64,000 nt of DNA from Apiospora phragmitis (GCA_038363925.1 JAQQWL010000018.1:186001-250000); one strand, 5' to 3'; positions 44,726-56,917 are shown, counted from the stretch's first letter. The notes: generated by a model from the letters alone, not told the origin. Numbers and translations are program-made.

Positions 44726-45375
44726 GTACGTCCATTCTGGTGTCGCCAATACGACTTTTCGGCCTGCTCAAAACCAGCCGCAGTTGACCCCAGATGCAAG
44801 CGGGACATATTGCACTGACGAATTAGCACGAGCGGTTTTGGCGGCGGCACGTCCAACGCATTACGCCTTGACAAGTACGTGTTGCCAAACCACATGGGGG
44901 ATCTGTACAGTTGATGCTACAGCACGAGAGGGAGTGGTCGCATAGGCGCAGAACCAAGGCGCAGGAGTAGGAAAGCTACGGGCAGCGGCGAGGATTTGCC
45001 ATTCAAGAAGTACGAGAGAAAGTGCGTGGAGTGCGATGTATGTACGTAAGTATTCGCCAATATATTGTATTCATCTATTCTATTCGCGTCTCTGCATTGG
45101 CTCTGCTCGCGGGGTCGGGACTGCCCGATCCGCGCGAACAGGTTCGTAGCCAGCACCACGTACAGGCGCAGAGGCCGGCTTCGCTGGCCGCACTGCCACT
45201 AGCAGGTGCAGGGAAAAACCTCGGTACATGAGATGCTCGAATGTAGGGGAAAACCCGGGTGGCAAAGGCGGCAGGAGATGACTCGAACTGCGGACGCCAG
45301 AGCCAGGCCCGATACCCCTCTGCAGGAGATAACTCGACCGCATGAGGGAGACCGAGCAAAAAGACCATCAACCAG

Positions 45376-46325
45376 CCCGACAGGAGTCAGTTCAAGCTTC
45401 TGGACAACACAAGCGGGAGTCAGTTCAAGCTCTTGGACAACACAAGCGGGAGTCAGTTCAAGCCCCTGATCGACACGAGCGGGAGTCAGTTCAAGCTCTT
45501 GGACAACACAGGCGGGAGTCAGACAAGCTGCAAGCAGGAGTCTGTTCAAGCCGCAAGGCGCCAAGAGGAGTCTGTTCAAGCCGCAAGGCCTCCAGGGGAG
45601 TCTGTTCAAGCCGCAGGGCGCCGAGAGGAGTCTGTTCAAGCCGCAAGGCCTCCAGGGGGAGTCTGTTCAAGCTGCAGGGCGCCGGCAGGAGTCTGTTCAA
45701 GCCGCAGGATCGTCAAGCAGGAGTCTGTCGAGCTGCCAGAGTGGGAAGAAGAAGAATCCCAAAGACCACCGAGCAGGAGTCAGTTCAAGCTCTTGGACAA
45801 CACAAGCGGGAGTCAGTTCAAGCTCCTGATCGACACGAGCGGGAGTCAGTTCAAGCTCTCGGACAACACAACGGGAGTCAGTTCAAGCCCCTGATCAACA
45901 CGAGCGGGAGTCAGTTTAAGCTCTTGGACAACACAAGCGGGAGTCAGTTCAAGCTCCTGATCGACACGAGCGGGAGTCAGTTCAAGCTCTTGGACAACAC
46001 AGGCGGGGAGTCAGACAAGCTGCAAGCAGGAGTCTGTTCAAGCCGCAAGGCGCCAAGAGGAGTCTGTTCAAGCCGCAAGGCCTCCAGGGGAGTCTGTTCA
46101 AGCCGCAGGGCGCCGAGAGGAGTCTGTTCAAGCCGCAAGGCCTCCAGGGGGAGTCTGTTCAAGCCGCAGGGCGCCAAGAGGAGTCTGTTCAAGCCGCAAG
46201 GCCTCCAGGGGGGAGTCTGTTCAAGCCGCAGGGCGCCGAGAGGAGTCTGTTCAAGCCGCAAGGCCTCCAGGAGGAGTCTGTTCAAGCCGCAGGGCGCCAA
46301 GAGGAGTCTGTTCAAGCTGCAAGGG
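45376..46325 (+). repeat. higher-order minisatellite (33-bp and 30-bp units)
   Basis: Two unit types share the core GGAGTC[A/T]GTTCAAGC. Type A is 33 bp (gggagtcagttcaagctcttggacaacacaagc and a gatcgacacgagc variant). Type B is 30 bp (aggagtctgttcaagccgcaaggcgccaag, alternating with a cctccagg variant). The order A-block, a short junction (gggagtcagacaagctgcaagc), B-block occurs twice: 45376-45771 with about four A and six B units, and 45772-46325 with about seven A and ten B units. Unit lengths are mostly multiples of three, so long frames stay open on both strands, but one-base variants in G runs shift the phase between blocks. I do not call the 409-codon plus-strand frame (45342-46571) a gene on that basis alone. 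Confidence 0.95.
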
Positions 46326-46734
46326 TGGCCGGCGCTCCGGGCGGAGGCGCGAAGAAGGAAGAGAAAACTACTGACAATGGTGGGAGGCAGGTCACCCTTA
46401 TATACCCGCAGCGCGCCGCCAAGACCCACGGGTCGGTGGCCCTGTCCGTCACGAGCTACTATCCATGCGCTGGCTTTGGACCGATTCTGGTGCTGCTTGT
46501 CGGGGGGCCGGGGTCCAGGGAAGCCCAGCCCCCATACGGCGCAAACAGTGCCCTCCTGGTTATCCGGGTGATCAGGTTCGACCGTTTCAGCGCGGGCGGC
46601 CGTTGGGACTCTTTCTCGCCTCCCCTTGACCGCATTTGGGCGTGGGTAGCCAAAGCTGCCCTTTCGCCTGCTTCCGGTCCAGGATCTATTCCTGCATCTA
46701 TGCCGCTTCTTCGCCTTCCTGGGCCATGTTTGTC

Positions 46735-47095
46735 CCTCTCTTCCCTTTTTCACACCTTCACTTCCTCCCTTACTTCCTCCTTACTTCCTCTCGCTCCCTT
46801 GCTTCGCTCTCGCTCCCTTTCTCGCTCCCGCCCCCCTCTCGCCCATTCCCTCGCCCTCTCTCGTTCCCTCGCCCTCTCTCGTTCCCTCGCCCTCTCCTCG
46901 TTCCCTCGTCTCTCTCGTTCCCTCGTCTCTCTCGTTCCCCGTCTGTCTCGTGCCCTCGCCCTCTCTCGCCCTCTTTTGTTCCCTCCCTCGTCCCCTCTCT
47001 CGTTTCCCTCTCTCGTTCCCTCTCTCGTTCCCTCTCTCGTTCCCTCCTCGTTCCCTCTCCTCCCACTTCCCCTCGTTCCGCCTCTCTCTTTTCTC
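46735..47095 (+). repeat. polypyrimidine (CT-rich) tract
   Basis: About 360 bp are almost purely C and T on the top strand, made of degenerate ccctctctcgttccctcg-like units. Encoded frames on either strand (Arg-Glu runs on the minus strand, Ser-Leu-Pro on the plus) are by-products of composition. Such mirror-like pyrimidine tracts can adopt triplex structures. Confidence 0.9.
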
Positions 47096-47099
47096 TGCC

Positions 47100-50000
47100 C
47101 TTCTTTACTTCACATCAATTTTTTGCTGCCACTACGCTTACCTACTTTACGCTCAGTGTCTGATACATCTCACTCTCGTATTCCATCATTAGGCTACTCC
47201 ACCGTCACATTATCAGCCAGCGAAATAGGCCCACCGTCGCACGATGCGCTCAACGCCGGCTGCGTAACTCGAATTCCCCAACAGTATCCGGCCGCAATCC
47301 CTGCAACCTCGAGGCGCGACGGCCGCCATTTCTCGGCCGCAACGGAACGGTCGTCACATAGTAAACCTTACCTAGGCCGTCGATGGCATCGCCAGGAAGA
47401 CCCTATCGGTGCGTTTAGGCCTCATAGCCGCATGCAGTGGGGAGTACCTATTGTACATTCTATACGGGGGATTTGATCGGAAGCCGCAAGGCCACAGTCA
47501 CCACCATGGTCCGGCTGCTCACATACCAGGCGAGTAACCCAATATCTAAGTAGCAATGCAGGAGATTTGGCCAGCTACGCAGGAGTTCGCATTTTACTCT
47601 GCTATCCCTCTACTAGCGCCCTTCGAAGATGTCGCATGGCGTCCTACCCATTTCGCTCGGCTGTTCTGCCATAGTAACGGCAAGTAAACCAATGGCTGCC
47701 TGAACGGACTGGGGTGACTGGCTCCGATGTTAGCTCGTTCTAATTCCTAACTAATGCACCTTAACGGCCGATTTCTCTGCGATTTGTTTCCTAGAGTATC
47801 CACGCGCCTGCACTGATTGACTAGTGGCGATGGGTACAATGGGGCTTCTGTATGCTCCATTTACCCCGGCCATGGCTTGCTAGTGGGACTTGTCGCGACC
47901 CATAAGATAGCCCTGCCGGCAAAGTCGCCCCGCACCCAAATAGGTCGGTCAGAGCAGAAGCCGGCCCGAGTAGTCCAATTAACTCTAATACAACTTCCAT
48001 TCTCTTGCCTCCAACATAGTGACGAAATTACAACAATGACAGCCCGGATGATGAACAGTCGAGCAGCTGCTGAGGGTGAAGCTCCAAGCCGCTTCGTTAG
48101 TGTTCTACTCGTACAGCGCTATACCGCAACACGATGATCGACCCAATGATTGATCGTCACTGGATGCAGGCATAACCGTGACGGCCGCTAATTAGGTTCC
48201 GGCTACGTGGAACGCAATTTTACGGCCAGCGTCAGCGTGCCACTATTTCCGGCTGGCTCGGCCTGGAAGGATTCCAGCTTACCTTAGCACGATAAAACCA
48301 TAACCATACGGGAGAAAACAATACTCGGCACGAGTCGCGCGAAAGAGATAACCGGAATGCCGCTGCTGCATGTCCTACCTACCCAACGCTTGCTTACCGA
48401 TACGGCCTAATAATTCACCGGCAGCGCTACGGTACAACGCCCCAGGCTACCACAGCTGTGGGTGTGCCAGACCCGATATTAGCATATAGTCTTTTTCCAT
48501 TTTCAGTCCAGTCAACTTCGGGATTCCGTATCTCGATAAGTGAGGGCACGGATACCCGATAAGATACGGTAAGGTGGTAAAGGTAGGGCACGAACTTGGC
48601 CAACAAACAAGCTAGGTCGGTTATCTTGAATGTGCACAGCATCCAAGTGCAGGGAGCTTCCCCGCTCAAGGTTCAGGTAGGTAACTGGGGCACTGGTACC
48701 GTATAGAAGGCAGAACCAGCGTAAGAGGGTAACCAAGTAATAGGGCTAAGCCGTGCTTAGAACACCAATTCAAGCGAATACAGACCAAGACCACACCTCT
48801 CATGACACAGTGGTCAGATTACGGACGAAAGCACAGGTAAGCGAATAAGCATCCAATTGAACATCTGCAACGCGCCTACGCGCCTACGTCTCGAAAAGTC
48901 CCGAAGCACCGCGTCTAGCATCAGCACCCCCACACCTGGGCAAGACCAGATACGAGCCCTCCATGAAGACCGCACATCAGCGGCGATCCCACCGATTGTT
49001 GTGCGTCCTATCCTTGGTTTTCGCGAGCCAACTTCCCAATCCCTTCCCAACATAAGCGTAATCTCTGCTAGCGCGACATAAGCGCTGACACACCATTGAA
49101 AATCACACCATAATCGGTAGGAAGGGTAACCAGACCCGTCGAGGCGCCTTCGTTCGGACCGAGCAGGAGTTGGCTCGCCGCATACCCTGGACCAGCATTT
49201 CGCCATAGCCATCCTCGTCAAGCCGCCCTACGAGCGTTGGCAACCAGCGCGAGGTTCCGTGCCTCCCGACGAGACATTCGAACGTGCAGGCCTGTGCAAA
49301 AGCGGCTTCGAGGGCTGCGATAGATATGCCTACCATAGGACACCCATTCGTCGCACTGAACTGTCGTCGATGAAGTGGTCCCTCCATATAATCGGTCAGC
49401 TATAAACCGTATCACAACCCTAACTCCGTCGGTGGTCAAGTCGCTGCGTCTCGTCTCGGCGATGCATGTTGCTACTGCTCGATTGTCGGGTGCTTGTCGG
49501 GTGCTCGGGATCCCGAAGGGAGGAATGTGTCCCGACAGATTGGGTCGCCCGGCAAGGGAAGTAAAGTAGCATTTATAACTGCAGGAAAAGCTCAACAAAG
49601 TGGGCTGAGCATGGAGCTAGCTTGCGTTCAGCTGGTCCCAGACCCACCCGACGAGCCAATGAGCGTTCGACCTGTACCCGTCAACTGCTCGCAGCTGTTT
49701 GGACATCGTGCCAGGAGACCGCCCTCTGATTCTGCCAATGATGCGACTGGATGACATGTCGATAATCCTCCTATCCATTATACCTTAGCATGGCACGGAG
49801 TCGCAAAGATTGACTGCTACCTGCGGAGGGCTGTCACACTTGAACTTGGTCGGAGTCGCCCAGCGGAACCTGATTGTCTTGACAGGATATTTGGGACGAC
49901 GGCTGTCTGTGCAGTCGTGTGGTCGACTCACGACCGTGGAGCCAGGAATAGACTGGAGATGGGCACGCCACGAGCAAACACGCAAGCGCTTCGAGATCAC

Positions 50001-50230
50001 TGTAGCGTGCCCCTAGCCTGTGCTACTCACTGCTTCGTACCCTCTGAGCAGCGGTATCGTCTCTATCCTGGCAGGCCAGGATCAGTGGCAGCTGGCAGCT
50101 AGCAGCGACCCATCCACTCGGCCAGACAAGCTTAATAGGAGGTGACGGTCGCATGGGTTTGACAAAGGTTTTTTCTGGTGTAAGCTAGTTCAGCCTTTAC
50201 GATACCCCCAACGTTTGAGGGCAGCCGAAA
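47100..50230. other. 3.1 kb without a recognised gene
   Basis: Many short frames occur on both strands with no motif. There is no long frame, no splice chain and no clear tandem repeat. The sequence is of average base composition with frequent stops, consistent with old decayed DNA. Confidence 0.35.
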
Positions 50231-50239
50231 TGCATCTGG

Positions 50240-50545
50240 CCGTACTCGTATGTAGTCCTGGAGTAGTACGGGGTCACTGTGCGCCCAACCTCCCGTGCTG
50301 CTGTTCTGGTTCGTACTTTCCCGTATCTCTGGGCAAAACACACCCGTTTTGCATCCTTTCCTGACCGTGCTACCGAAAGCTACCACGATATTCCAGGCTT
50401 CGTACCTCGAGGCCCAGTCTCCAGAAGTGACCAGCACGATATAGTACAGTACCCAACCTGCCATTGAAGGGTTGGTCACTTGCGAAGCTACCGATTTCTC
50501 GATTAGGAAGTGCTTCTTAGCAGCGGGTCTAACCATATTGCGTCA
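50240..50545 (+). repeat. dispersed repeat family C, copy 3 (diverged)
   Basis: This parallels 51040-51280 about 780 bp downstream: ctg.tctggttcgtac, gcatc.gtttctgatca/cctttcctgaccgtgctacc.aaag, ggc.tcgtacctc.agg.ac, and tcacttgcgaagc versus acttacgaagcagcc, then aggaagt.cttctt.g.agc. The two form an old tandem duplication. Confidence 0.55.
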
Positions 50546-50929
50546 CATTCCATGCCGGCGTAGTTGTGGTCCCGTACATAAGCAACGTAGACGACCTACC
50601 GTATTACAGTATGTGCTGAAGAAGCGGCTCTTGAGGCGCTTGTACCGCTTGCTGGTGCCCATTGACATGTTGGTTGCCAGCGGACGTCTGAAAACGGACC
50701 TGGCCCATGCCAGAGTACCGAATGCTTCCAGTGCTGGGGGCGGTAGAAGTGCGCTTTCGCGGTCGTGCCTGGTCGTCCACACTCGTTAATTTCTTTACTA
50801 CGGCCTCCTCGAGAGACAGTATCTACCATGTGGGTGGTAGATTTTGGCTGGCACGGCTAGCACAACTTCTGTCCCCACGGCTGGACTTCGCCGACGACTC
50901 AATTCCACCGCTTCCAATGTGTATGGGCC

Positions 50930-51285
50930 TCTCGTAGCTGCCGATGTGCTTCTGTGGCTCGTTGCTTTGGGCTAGTTCGGTCCGAAACGCAGCTGGTTGT
51001 TCTCCCAGGTACTCAAATAGTAGCATGCGCTCCTTGTACCCCAAATCCTCAATGCAGCTCTTCTGGTTCGTACCTATCAGTATCGTACATCAGGCCTCTG
51101 CATCTGTTTCTGATCATGCTACCTAAAGCGACTTCCTGCCCTGGTGGCCTCGTACCTCAAGGTACAGTTGTCAATCAGAGACCGGTGTAGTACGGACGTG
51201 ACTTAGACGCAGCTCAACTTACGAAGCAGCCTATTTCGTAAGCAGGAAGTACTTCTTCGTAGCCGGTTCTAGGCATCTCACCAAG
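50930..51285 (+). repeat. dispersed repeat family C, copy 4
   Basis: This is the most complete copy. The left part matches 460-600 and inverted 41185-41370; the right part matches 50290-50540. On the minus strand it encodes KSSIEDLGYKERMLLFEYLG, then QPAAFRTELAQSNEPQKHIG, the clearest version of the unrecognised peptide. Confidence 0.6.
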
Positions 51286-51689
51286 CTCTATATTCGGATC
51301 AAGGACAGTATGCTGTGTATCTTTTCTAATGTACAGCCTAGACTGGTTAAGCTGCGGTAGGGCAGATGTCGACCTCAGGATGCAGAGCTGCCGATGGCGC
51401 CGCCGGTCCAAAGGAGAAAAGCTAACGCTGCAGCAGATGTAGAGCGAATGGGGACAGAACCGGGCTGGATACTGCCGCGTCCCGTTGTTGGTCGTGGCGT
51501 ACTTGTTGGCTCACACGAGGCACCTCGGGTCCTCCAATTCCCACCGAGTAGTTGCAGAAAGGATACTGGAGGCCAAAACTACCATTCTGGTCCGCGGGAC
51601 CGTAGTCGCTTATTGAACCTTCCCGAAGTGCGCCGATTTCAAATGGAACCAGAGCCTGATGTTCCCCCGCTCCGCTTGTACTGTTCCGG

Positions 51690-52375
51690 CGCAGGGAGGC
51701 AAGTGACCTAGGAGCCAGTATAATGCAGCGGCTGCTTTTTTTCTGCTGCCTTCCGTCGAGATTCGAATACTCTCCTGGGCTGTTTCCGGTCCTGGCTTCC
51801 ATCGTTGCCCGCACCTGTTGGCGTACTATTGGGGTGCAGAGCCGGAAGAGTAGCAATGACGCACTAGTGCGACTAGCGGGTCAGGTCCCTTAAACACACC
51901 ATCATTAGCGTGGCGCCGTTTCGCGACCCCGCGCCTTCAGGGCCAACTGCACAATCTTCCTGCTGCACAAGAACTTCTCAAGACACGCCAAAGACAAGTT
52001 AGCCCGGGGTCCTCTCGCCAACATGGGTTCGGAACCGGATCGGCAGCTCCCTGGCGACGCTCGCCCAACTCGAGCTCATCATGCCATCCCATTTGACATC
52101 CGCAAGCCAGCACTTGCTATATCTACCGTTCAGCGGGACGCTATTGTAGCTCTATTGACACTCCACGAATATACCCCAAGAGGGTCCAGCAAGTTGCCCG
52201 AACCGTATTAGTAGCTAGGCCTCCGCCATGGCCCACACCAAGGCGCAGAAAGACAAGGTCCGCAAGAGCGGCTTGTCGCTGCAGAACAAGACAAAAGACC
52301 TCGGGCGGTACTGCGACGTCTTCAGCGCGCTTGCGTACTGGAACCCGACACACGAGCGGATGGAGACGGCGATGC
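51690..52375 (+). repeat. segment duplicated in inverted form at 63230-63840
   Basis: Matching blocks in order are gtgcgccgatttcaaatggaaccag, gggctgtttccggtcctggcttcca, gagccggaagag.agcaatg.cgcacta, cgactagcggg.caggtccc, aactgc.caatct, ttcgccaacatggctc/tcgccaacatgggttc, cgcccaactcgagctcatcatg, gcacttgctatatctaccgttc and gacctcgggcggtactgcga. The duplicated unit includes the 5' flank and the first roughly 35 codons of the MADS-like domain of the gene at 52228. Confidence 0.85.
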
Positions 52376-53291
52376 ATGTCCCACGCGGGCAGCGCGTGCC
52401 GGACCTCAACAGGATTGTCCGTCCCCATGTCCCGGTTACCGTTCCGTCGAGCTTCCCAGCTCCTTGGCTAACAACAGCAGTTTCGACAATCAGCCGCGTG
52501 CCAGGCGAGACCGAGCCACGGCCGAGCCACACGATCGAGCGGCCTAGTTAAAGCCATCCATCTCGAGGCCCAAGCGGACGCCAGCGACGACGCGAATGCC
52601 GTTGCTGGCATAGGCAGCGACGCGGATGCCGAGTACGAAACCGATCCCGAGTATGTTGCAGCAGTTCCCGCTGCCGCGGTGGAGCCTCTGTCTGTCTACG
52701 ACATCATCCCCGACGAGGATGGCGGGACTGTCATTCCCCACAGTCCCATGAGACAGAAGGATCCGAGGCAGCTGCCTTCGCCGCGAAGGCCGCAAGGTAA
52801 GCATGATTCTCGTCTATTGACTACATGGTCGACTGACCGTTGACGCTCATCATACAGCAGGCACTCCAGGTTCCCGAACGACGGTGGAGCGGCAGCCCGG
52901 CCGTACCGAGCCTAGCTCCATGACGAACACTGCACCAACCGCGGCGACGAGTGCGGGAGCCCGGCCAGCACCCACGAGACACCCCAACCACGGCGCGATG
53001 GATGCGTCGCTGCAGAGAGCTGTACGTTGGAACGGCCGGGTGGCGGCTAGAAGGCCCTTGGCGCCGATTATGACGGCACAACCACGACAATGCTCTCCCA
53101 GAATGGTGGGAAACGGTGCAAAGCTGTCGCAGGCAGGCCGTCCAAGAGGATCTGTGCAGAATGGGGCGAGTCACGCGCCAGACTACTACAAGGACTATAG
53201 ACGCAAGTTGCAGCGGGACACCTTGGCAAAGAAGATGGTGGGAATGCTGGAGGATCTTCGAATGAGTCTCAGTGGCATGCAGTTCGGGTGA
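52228..53291 (+). CDS. MADS-like domain protein 1, three exons
   Basis: Exons 52228-52416, 52478-52796 and 52858-53291 join to 313 residues. The third intron border (GTAAGC...CAG) is canonical; intron 1 uses a weaker donor (GTCCGT) with a CTAAC branch site and AACAG acceptor. The N-terminus KVRKSGLSLQNKTKDLGRYC, then DVFSALAYWNP, follows the MADS/SRF pattern (basic RKxGL..K, then hydrophobic L...CDV and a beta-strand). The MADS identity is my inference. The rest is acidic (ASDDANAVAGIGSDADAEYE) and then basic, ending in YYKDYRRKLQRDTLAKKMVG and a helical tail. It shares GQRVPDLNRI at the exon 1 border with GQKIPDLDQV of its convergent paralogue at 53724-55397. The role is probably nuclear and regulatory. 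Confidence 0.7.
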
Positions 53292-53374
53292 CGACGTGGC
53301 ACATGTTAATGCGTCAAATATCACACGGCAACTCTGTGTATGCTTATGTTGAAGCATGTTTTCAGCTCTAGTTC

Positions 53375-53850
53375 AGTACAGTAACCAACAATCTAACGCT
53401 ACTGTCGTCCCTTCTGCGCTCCCGTGATCCCTTTGTCCTAGCCTCCACGGCGATTCTGGTGGGAAGAGATTGCACACGACGTACGGCCGGCGCACTTCCC
53501 ATTCAACTCGGGGGGAGTTGGGAACATCCCTGCAGCGGATGGCAAAAAAGGCATTCCAAGTATCCTCCAGATAGCTGTCCTTAGTGTCTACTGACTTGAA
53601 GTTAATTACTTCGTTTTCTGGGGTAGTTCCTCCTATCACGTTCTTGCGATGGATCTAGATGCGAGGTGTGGGCTGGATTCATCGATCGTTCCAGTCCTAA
53701 TTTCAACACCGACCCCAACATTCCTACATTAAGATGTACTCGAGGCTCGTCTTTTCATGACTCCGTCCCCATGCATCCATGGAGGCCTCGTGCGGCCCCC
53801 AGCTCTTGGCTAAATTCATGGCCGGCCCTTGGGAAAAGCTCAAAGCAAGA
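53375..53850 (-). repeat. 3' flank and tail of MADS-like gene 2, duplicated at 4575-5005
   Basis: About 430 bp match 4575-5005. The right 130 bp are coding in the minus-strand gene at 53724-55397; the left part is its 3' flank. A shorter, more diverged relative may lie at 58700-58870 (cttgcgatggatggcaagaaata, ccatccagat, ttagtatttac). Confidence 0.7.
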
Positions 53851-55397
53851 GACACTGTCTGAGCAGGATATCCAGCGGAGGGGCTCCCACATCGAGGCTG
53901 AGAGCCCCGAGGTCCTTCTATAGCGGGGCCGCCTGCATCCGTTCTTTGTGCCAAGATCGTCGGGGGCATATTCGGCATCTCTGCTGAGGAATCCTCAGCG
54001 TCCCCGTCTTGGTCATGCAACCGCTCCTTTTCCTGGTGCGAGCCGATGGTATCCCCATTGCTCAAGCTAGACGTATCGGATTCAGGATTTAGGGAGAACT
54101 CTGCACTCATTTCGCTTATACCCTCCTCCCTGCCGCCTGGCTGGCACCGATCGGGTTCCAGTGCCGTGGGCTGCGAGGCACCGGCCGTTGCTACCATGCC
54201 AGTTCCTATCGCTGCGCCTGCAACTTCAAAGCCATTGGCGTCACCAGCCACCGCATCGCACATTGGAGAGTCGAGACGCCCATTGCATCCCATCGACAAT
54301 TCTGCCGCCGATCCTTCGGCAACTCCATCGCGGGGCGGATGAGTGGTCTGCGCTCCCTGTTGCACGGCAGAGGATCCACCAATATTGTCCTGCGTCGACG
54401 GTGGGCGACCCGTCAAACTTGCCATGGGTTGCGGGCTCGGATGGCCTGCTCCTTCACTGTGTCGCCTCTGGGATCGCAGCAGTGGACCTGCCGAGCCTCG
54501 CCCCGTATTTCTGGCATGGCTTGATTTGAAAGACGGCTTTTGCACTGACCTCGACGTGCGGAAGACTCGAGCCCGTTGTGTCACGCGAGCCTGGCGGCCG
54601 CGTAGGCTCTGGACCTAGTATGCTCAGTCAGCGCGGGACATGCCCCAAGGAGCGAATACACTTACCACCTGGTCGAGATCGGGGATTTTCTGGCCGCCGG
54701 GAACGTACATGGCCATTTCCATCCGGGCATGGACAATGTTCCAGTACATTGTTAAACTGAACACGTTGCACATCTCTCCAAGCGCCAGCACCTTTCGCTG
54801 TAGGGATTCCCCAGACTTCCGTGTTTTGTCTGTCTCCCGCTTGTTGTGCATGTAACGTCTGCTCGGCGCGAGTTGAGACGCCAACTTGGCGTTTGGTGGC
54901 AACTCCACTTGCAGTGGTTCTTTCTCTCGTGCAGGCTCCATCACTTCCTCGGTCACATCCTCGGTCACTTTCCCCGGCACTGCGTGAGGTCCTGGTTGTC
55001 GTGGAGATGGCGGTCGGGGTCGAGGTTCCGGTGGCGGCCGTGGCAGGCACACCTCGACTCCCTCCATCCTCGCCATCGTTGCGGACACGAGCTCTTCCAG
55101 CATCTGTTCCTTGGCCATGCACAGTTCCTGCATGATCTCGCTCTTCATGTTTTGTAACTCATCACGGCTACGGCTCTTCTCCCACTGGTATAACCGCAAG
55201 TCTTCTTGAAAACCCTCGAGCTTTTGCATCAATATCGCGCTGATTTCCTCGGTTGCGTCGACAACGTGTCGGGCTTCATCATGTTGCGGAAGGCGTGGCC
55301 GTGGCGCCCGAGGCTCGGGACTGACGCACACCTCTTCCTCGCTAGCATCGTATTCGTAACAGCTGTCGGCCATGCCGTAGACTGCCATGGATCGCAT
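53724..55397 (-). CDS. MADS-like domain protein 2 with coiled coil, two exons
   Basis: Exon 1 (55397-54666) and exon 2 (54614-53724), joined across a 51-bp intron (GTAAGT...TAG, phase 0), give 540 residues with no lesion. Residues 40-100 form a coiled coil (ILMQKLEGFQEDLRLYQWEK, then ELQNMKSEIMQELCMAKEQM). A Pro/Arg-rich linker follows. Residues about 185-244 hold the MADS-like segment (KRETDKTRKSGESLQRKVLA, then LGEMCNVFSLTMYW and GGQKIPDLDQV). The C-terminal half is long, Ser/Gly/Glu-rich and probably disordered. The domain order (coiled coil before the MADS-like segment) differs from classical MADS proteins, where the domain is N-terminal. It faces MADS-like gene 1 tail to tail, 432 bp apart. 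Confidence 0.75.
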
Positions 55398-55399
55398 CT

Positions 55400-56900
55400 A
55401 CTTGCTTCTGGATGGTGATTTCGGGTGTGTAGAACGAGGGTGATGAGTCTGATTGCCTTGAACCGGACGAGGCCCTGCGTTTGGGCTTTATAATCAGCGT
55501 AAAGTATACGCAGCATAGGGCATTGTCGGCGTGCGTGCCAGCTCAAAATCGACCCTTGAAATCATTTGAGCCGCTTTGCGCGCTCGGCAGCGCAATTGCC
55601 ATGCTTCGTAACTGGACGCTCGTACTTCATCTCTGTCTGGGTTGCGTGGCGTAATCAGGGATGCTTTGGAGAAGGTGTAGGTCGAGGCAGTTTGGACGCG
55701 GCGAAATTTGTTGTGGGGTTGGTTGCCATTGGCGGCCGTTGCCTCAGCGCTAGCTTAGGAGGCGCTGAGTCGGAATAGAAAGACCAAAGGCAGATGCAGT
55801 AAGAACCTTGCACGGGAACAGTCACACCAACCAATTGTGCTGTTTTCATGCATATTCGGTGTACTGCGTGGACTGGGCACCCAAAAATAAGAGTGTGTAA
55901 CCAAAACAGTGAACTTGGCGCCCAGTTGGGCATTAATCATCCATCCTCAAGAACCCGACGAGAGCCCGCACAAATTTATATAGCTGAACCAACCTCCCCC
56001 TCACGCTGGGACGCAAGCATTGCCCTTTTCACAACTGGCTTGCCCACGTTATTATAGTCAGCACAATCATCATCAGCAGTAATCTAGCCAAGCCACTTAG
56101 CTAAAGATTCAATGACCACGAATGGCTCTATAATCACCCCGCCTGCGCCACTACCACTGACTCTCCATTTCGCAGTATGGGAAAGAATAAGGAGTACTAT
56201 GCCGTACGAGAAGGACGCGTTGAACGGCCCACAATCTTCTCATCATGGTTCGCATATACTGTATAGTGTTGAGGTACTGTAACAACAGCGCTACGGTATG
56301 TATTTTTTGCGGCGCGACAGATGGGAAGTAGGATGTGTTTGCGGACGGCAACGAAGGCTCAATAACAACATGGGTGCTAATTCCTCCATGGGTGCTGGTC
56401 AGTGGCACAGCCACTTTTGTCCATGTGGCTAGTATGCTTAGCCACCCCCTTAGACTGGGTGTAAATGCCTGAATGAATTACAGTAGCTGCCTGTTCATTC
56501 TTCACTCAACCTGGATACTGCTGATAATAAATGTTGCGTTTTTCGAGCTTATGCCTCGGAACACATTCTGCTTGTGAAGGTTTTTCGGCTTTTACATGAT
56601 TAACTGCTGTCCAATCTACCAGCTCTAGGTTGCGGACAGTGGGACTGTACAGTCAATGAAGGCTTGATGGTTCAGCTAAAGACCCCTCGTTATGGTCGAC
56701 TCAAGAGCTTCTGGATCGCTTTGATTGATCCTGTCGAAGACTTATCCGATCAGTGTGGGTTTGGTTACCGATTGCCTTATCCTATTTTATTCCCCAAGCT
56801 AATATTTCTGCCTGGTGCAACCCCGAAGTTAATCCTATCCCACCGATCAGGTTCTATACCGAATTCCTCCTTTCAGCCGTACCACCTAAAACGGTGGAAG
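55400..56900. other. no gene recognised
   Basis: Upstream region of MADS-like gene 2 followed by a stretch with no motif-bearing frames or splice chains. Confidence 0.35.
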
Positions 56901-56917
56901 CTACCAGTCTTACCGTC

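Noticed and set aside
45342..46571. 409-codon plus-strand open frame across the minisatellite
   Set aside because: Openness follows from repeat units without stops in the frames used. The reading phase changes between blocks and the ends run into unrelated frames, so I treat it as a repeat property rather than a gene.
46325..47476. 383-codon plus-strand frame and Arg-Glu-rich minus-strand frame over the CT tract
   Set aside because: Both are produced by extreme composition (polypyrimidine) with no protein-like sequence outside the tract.
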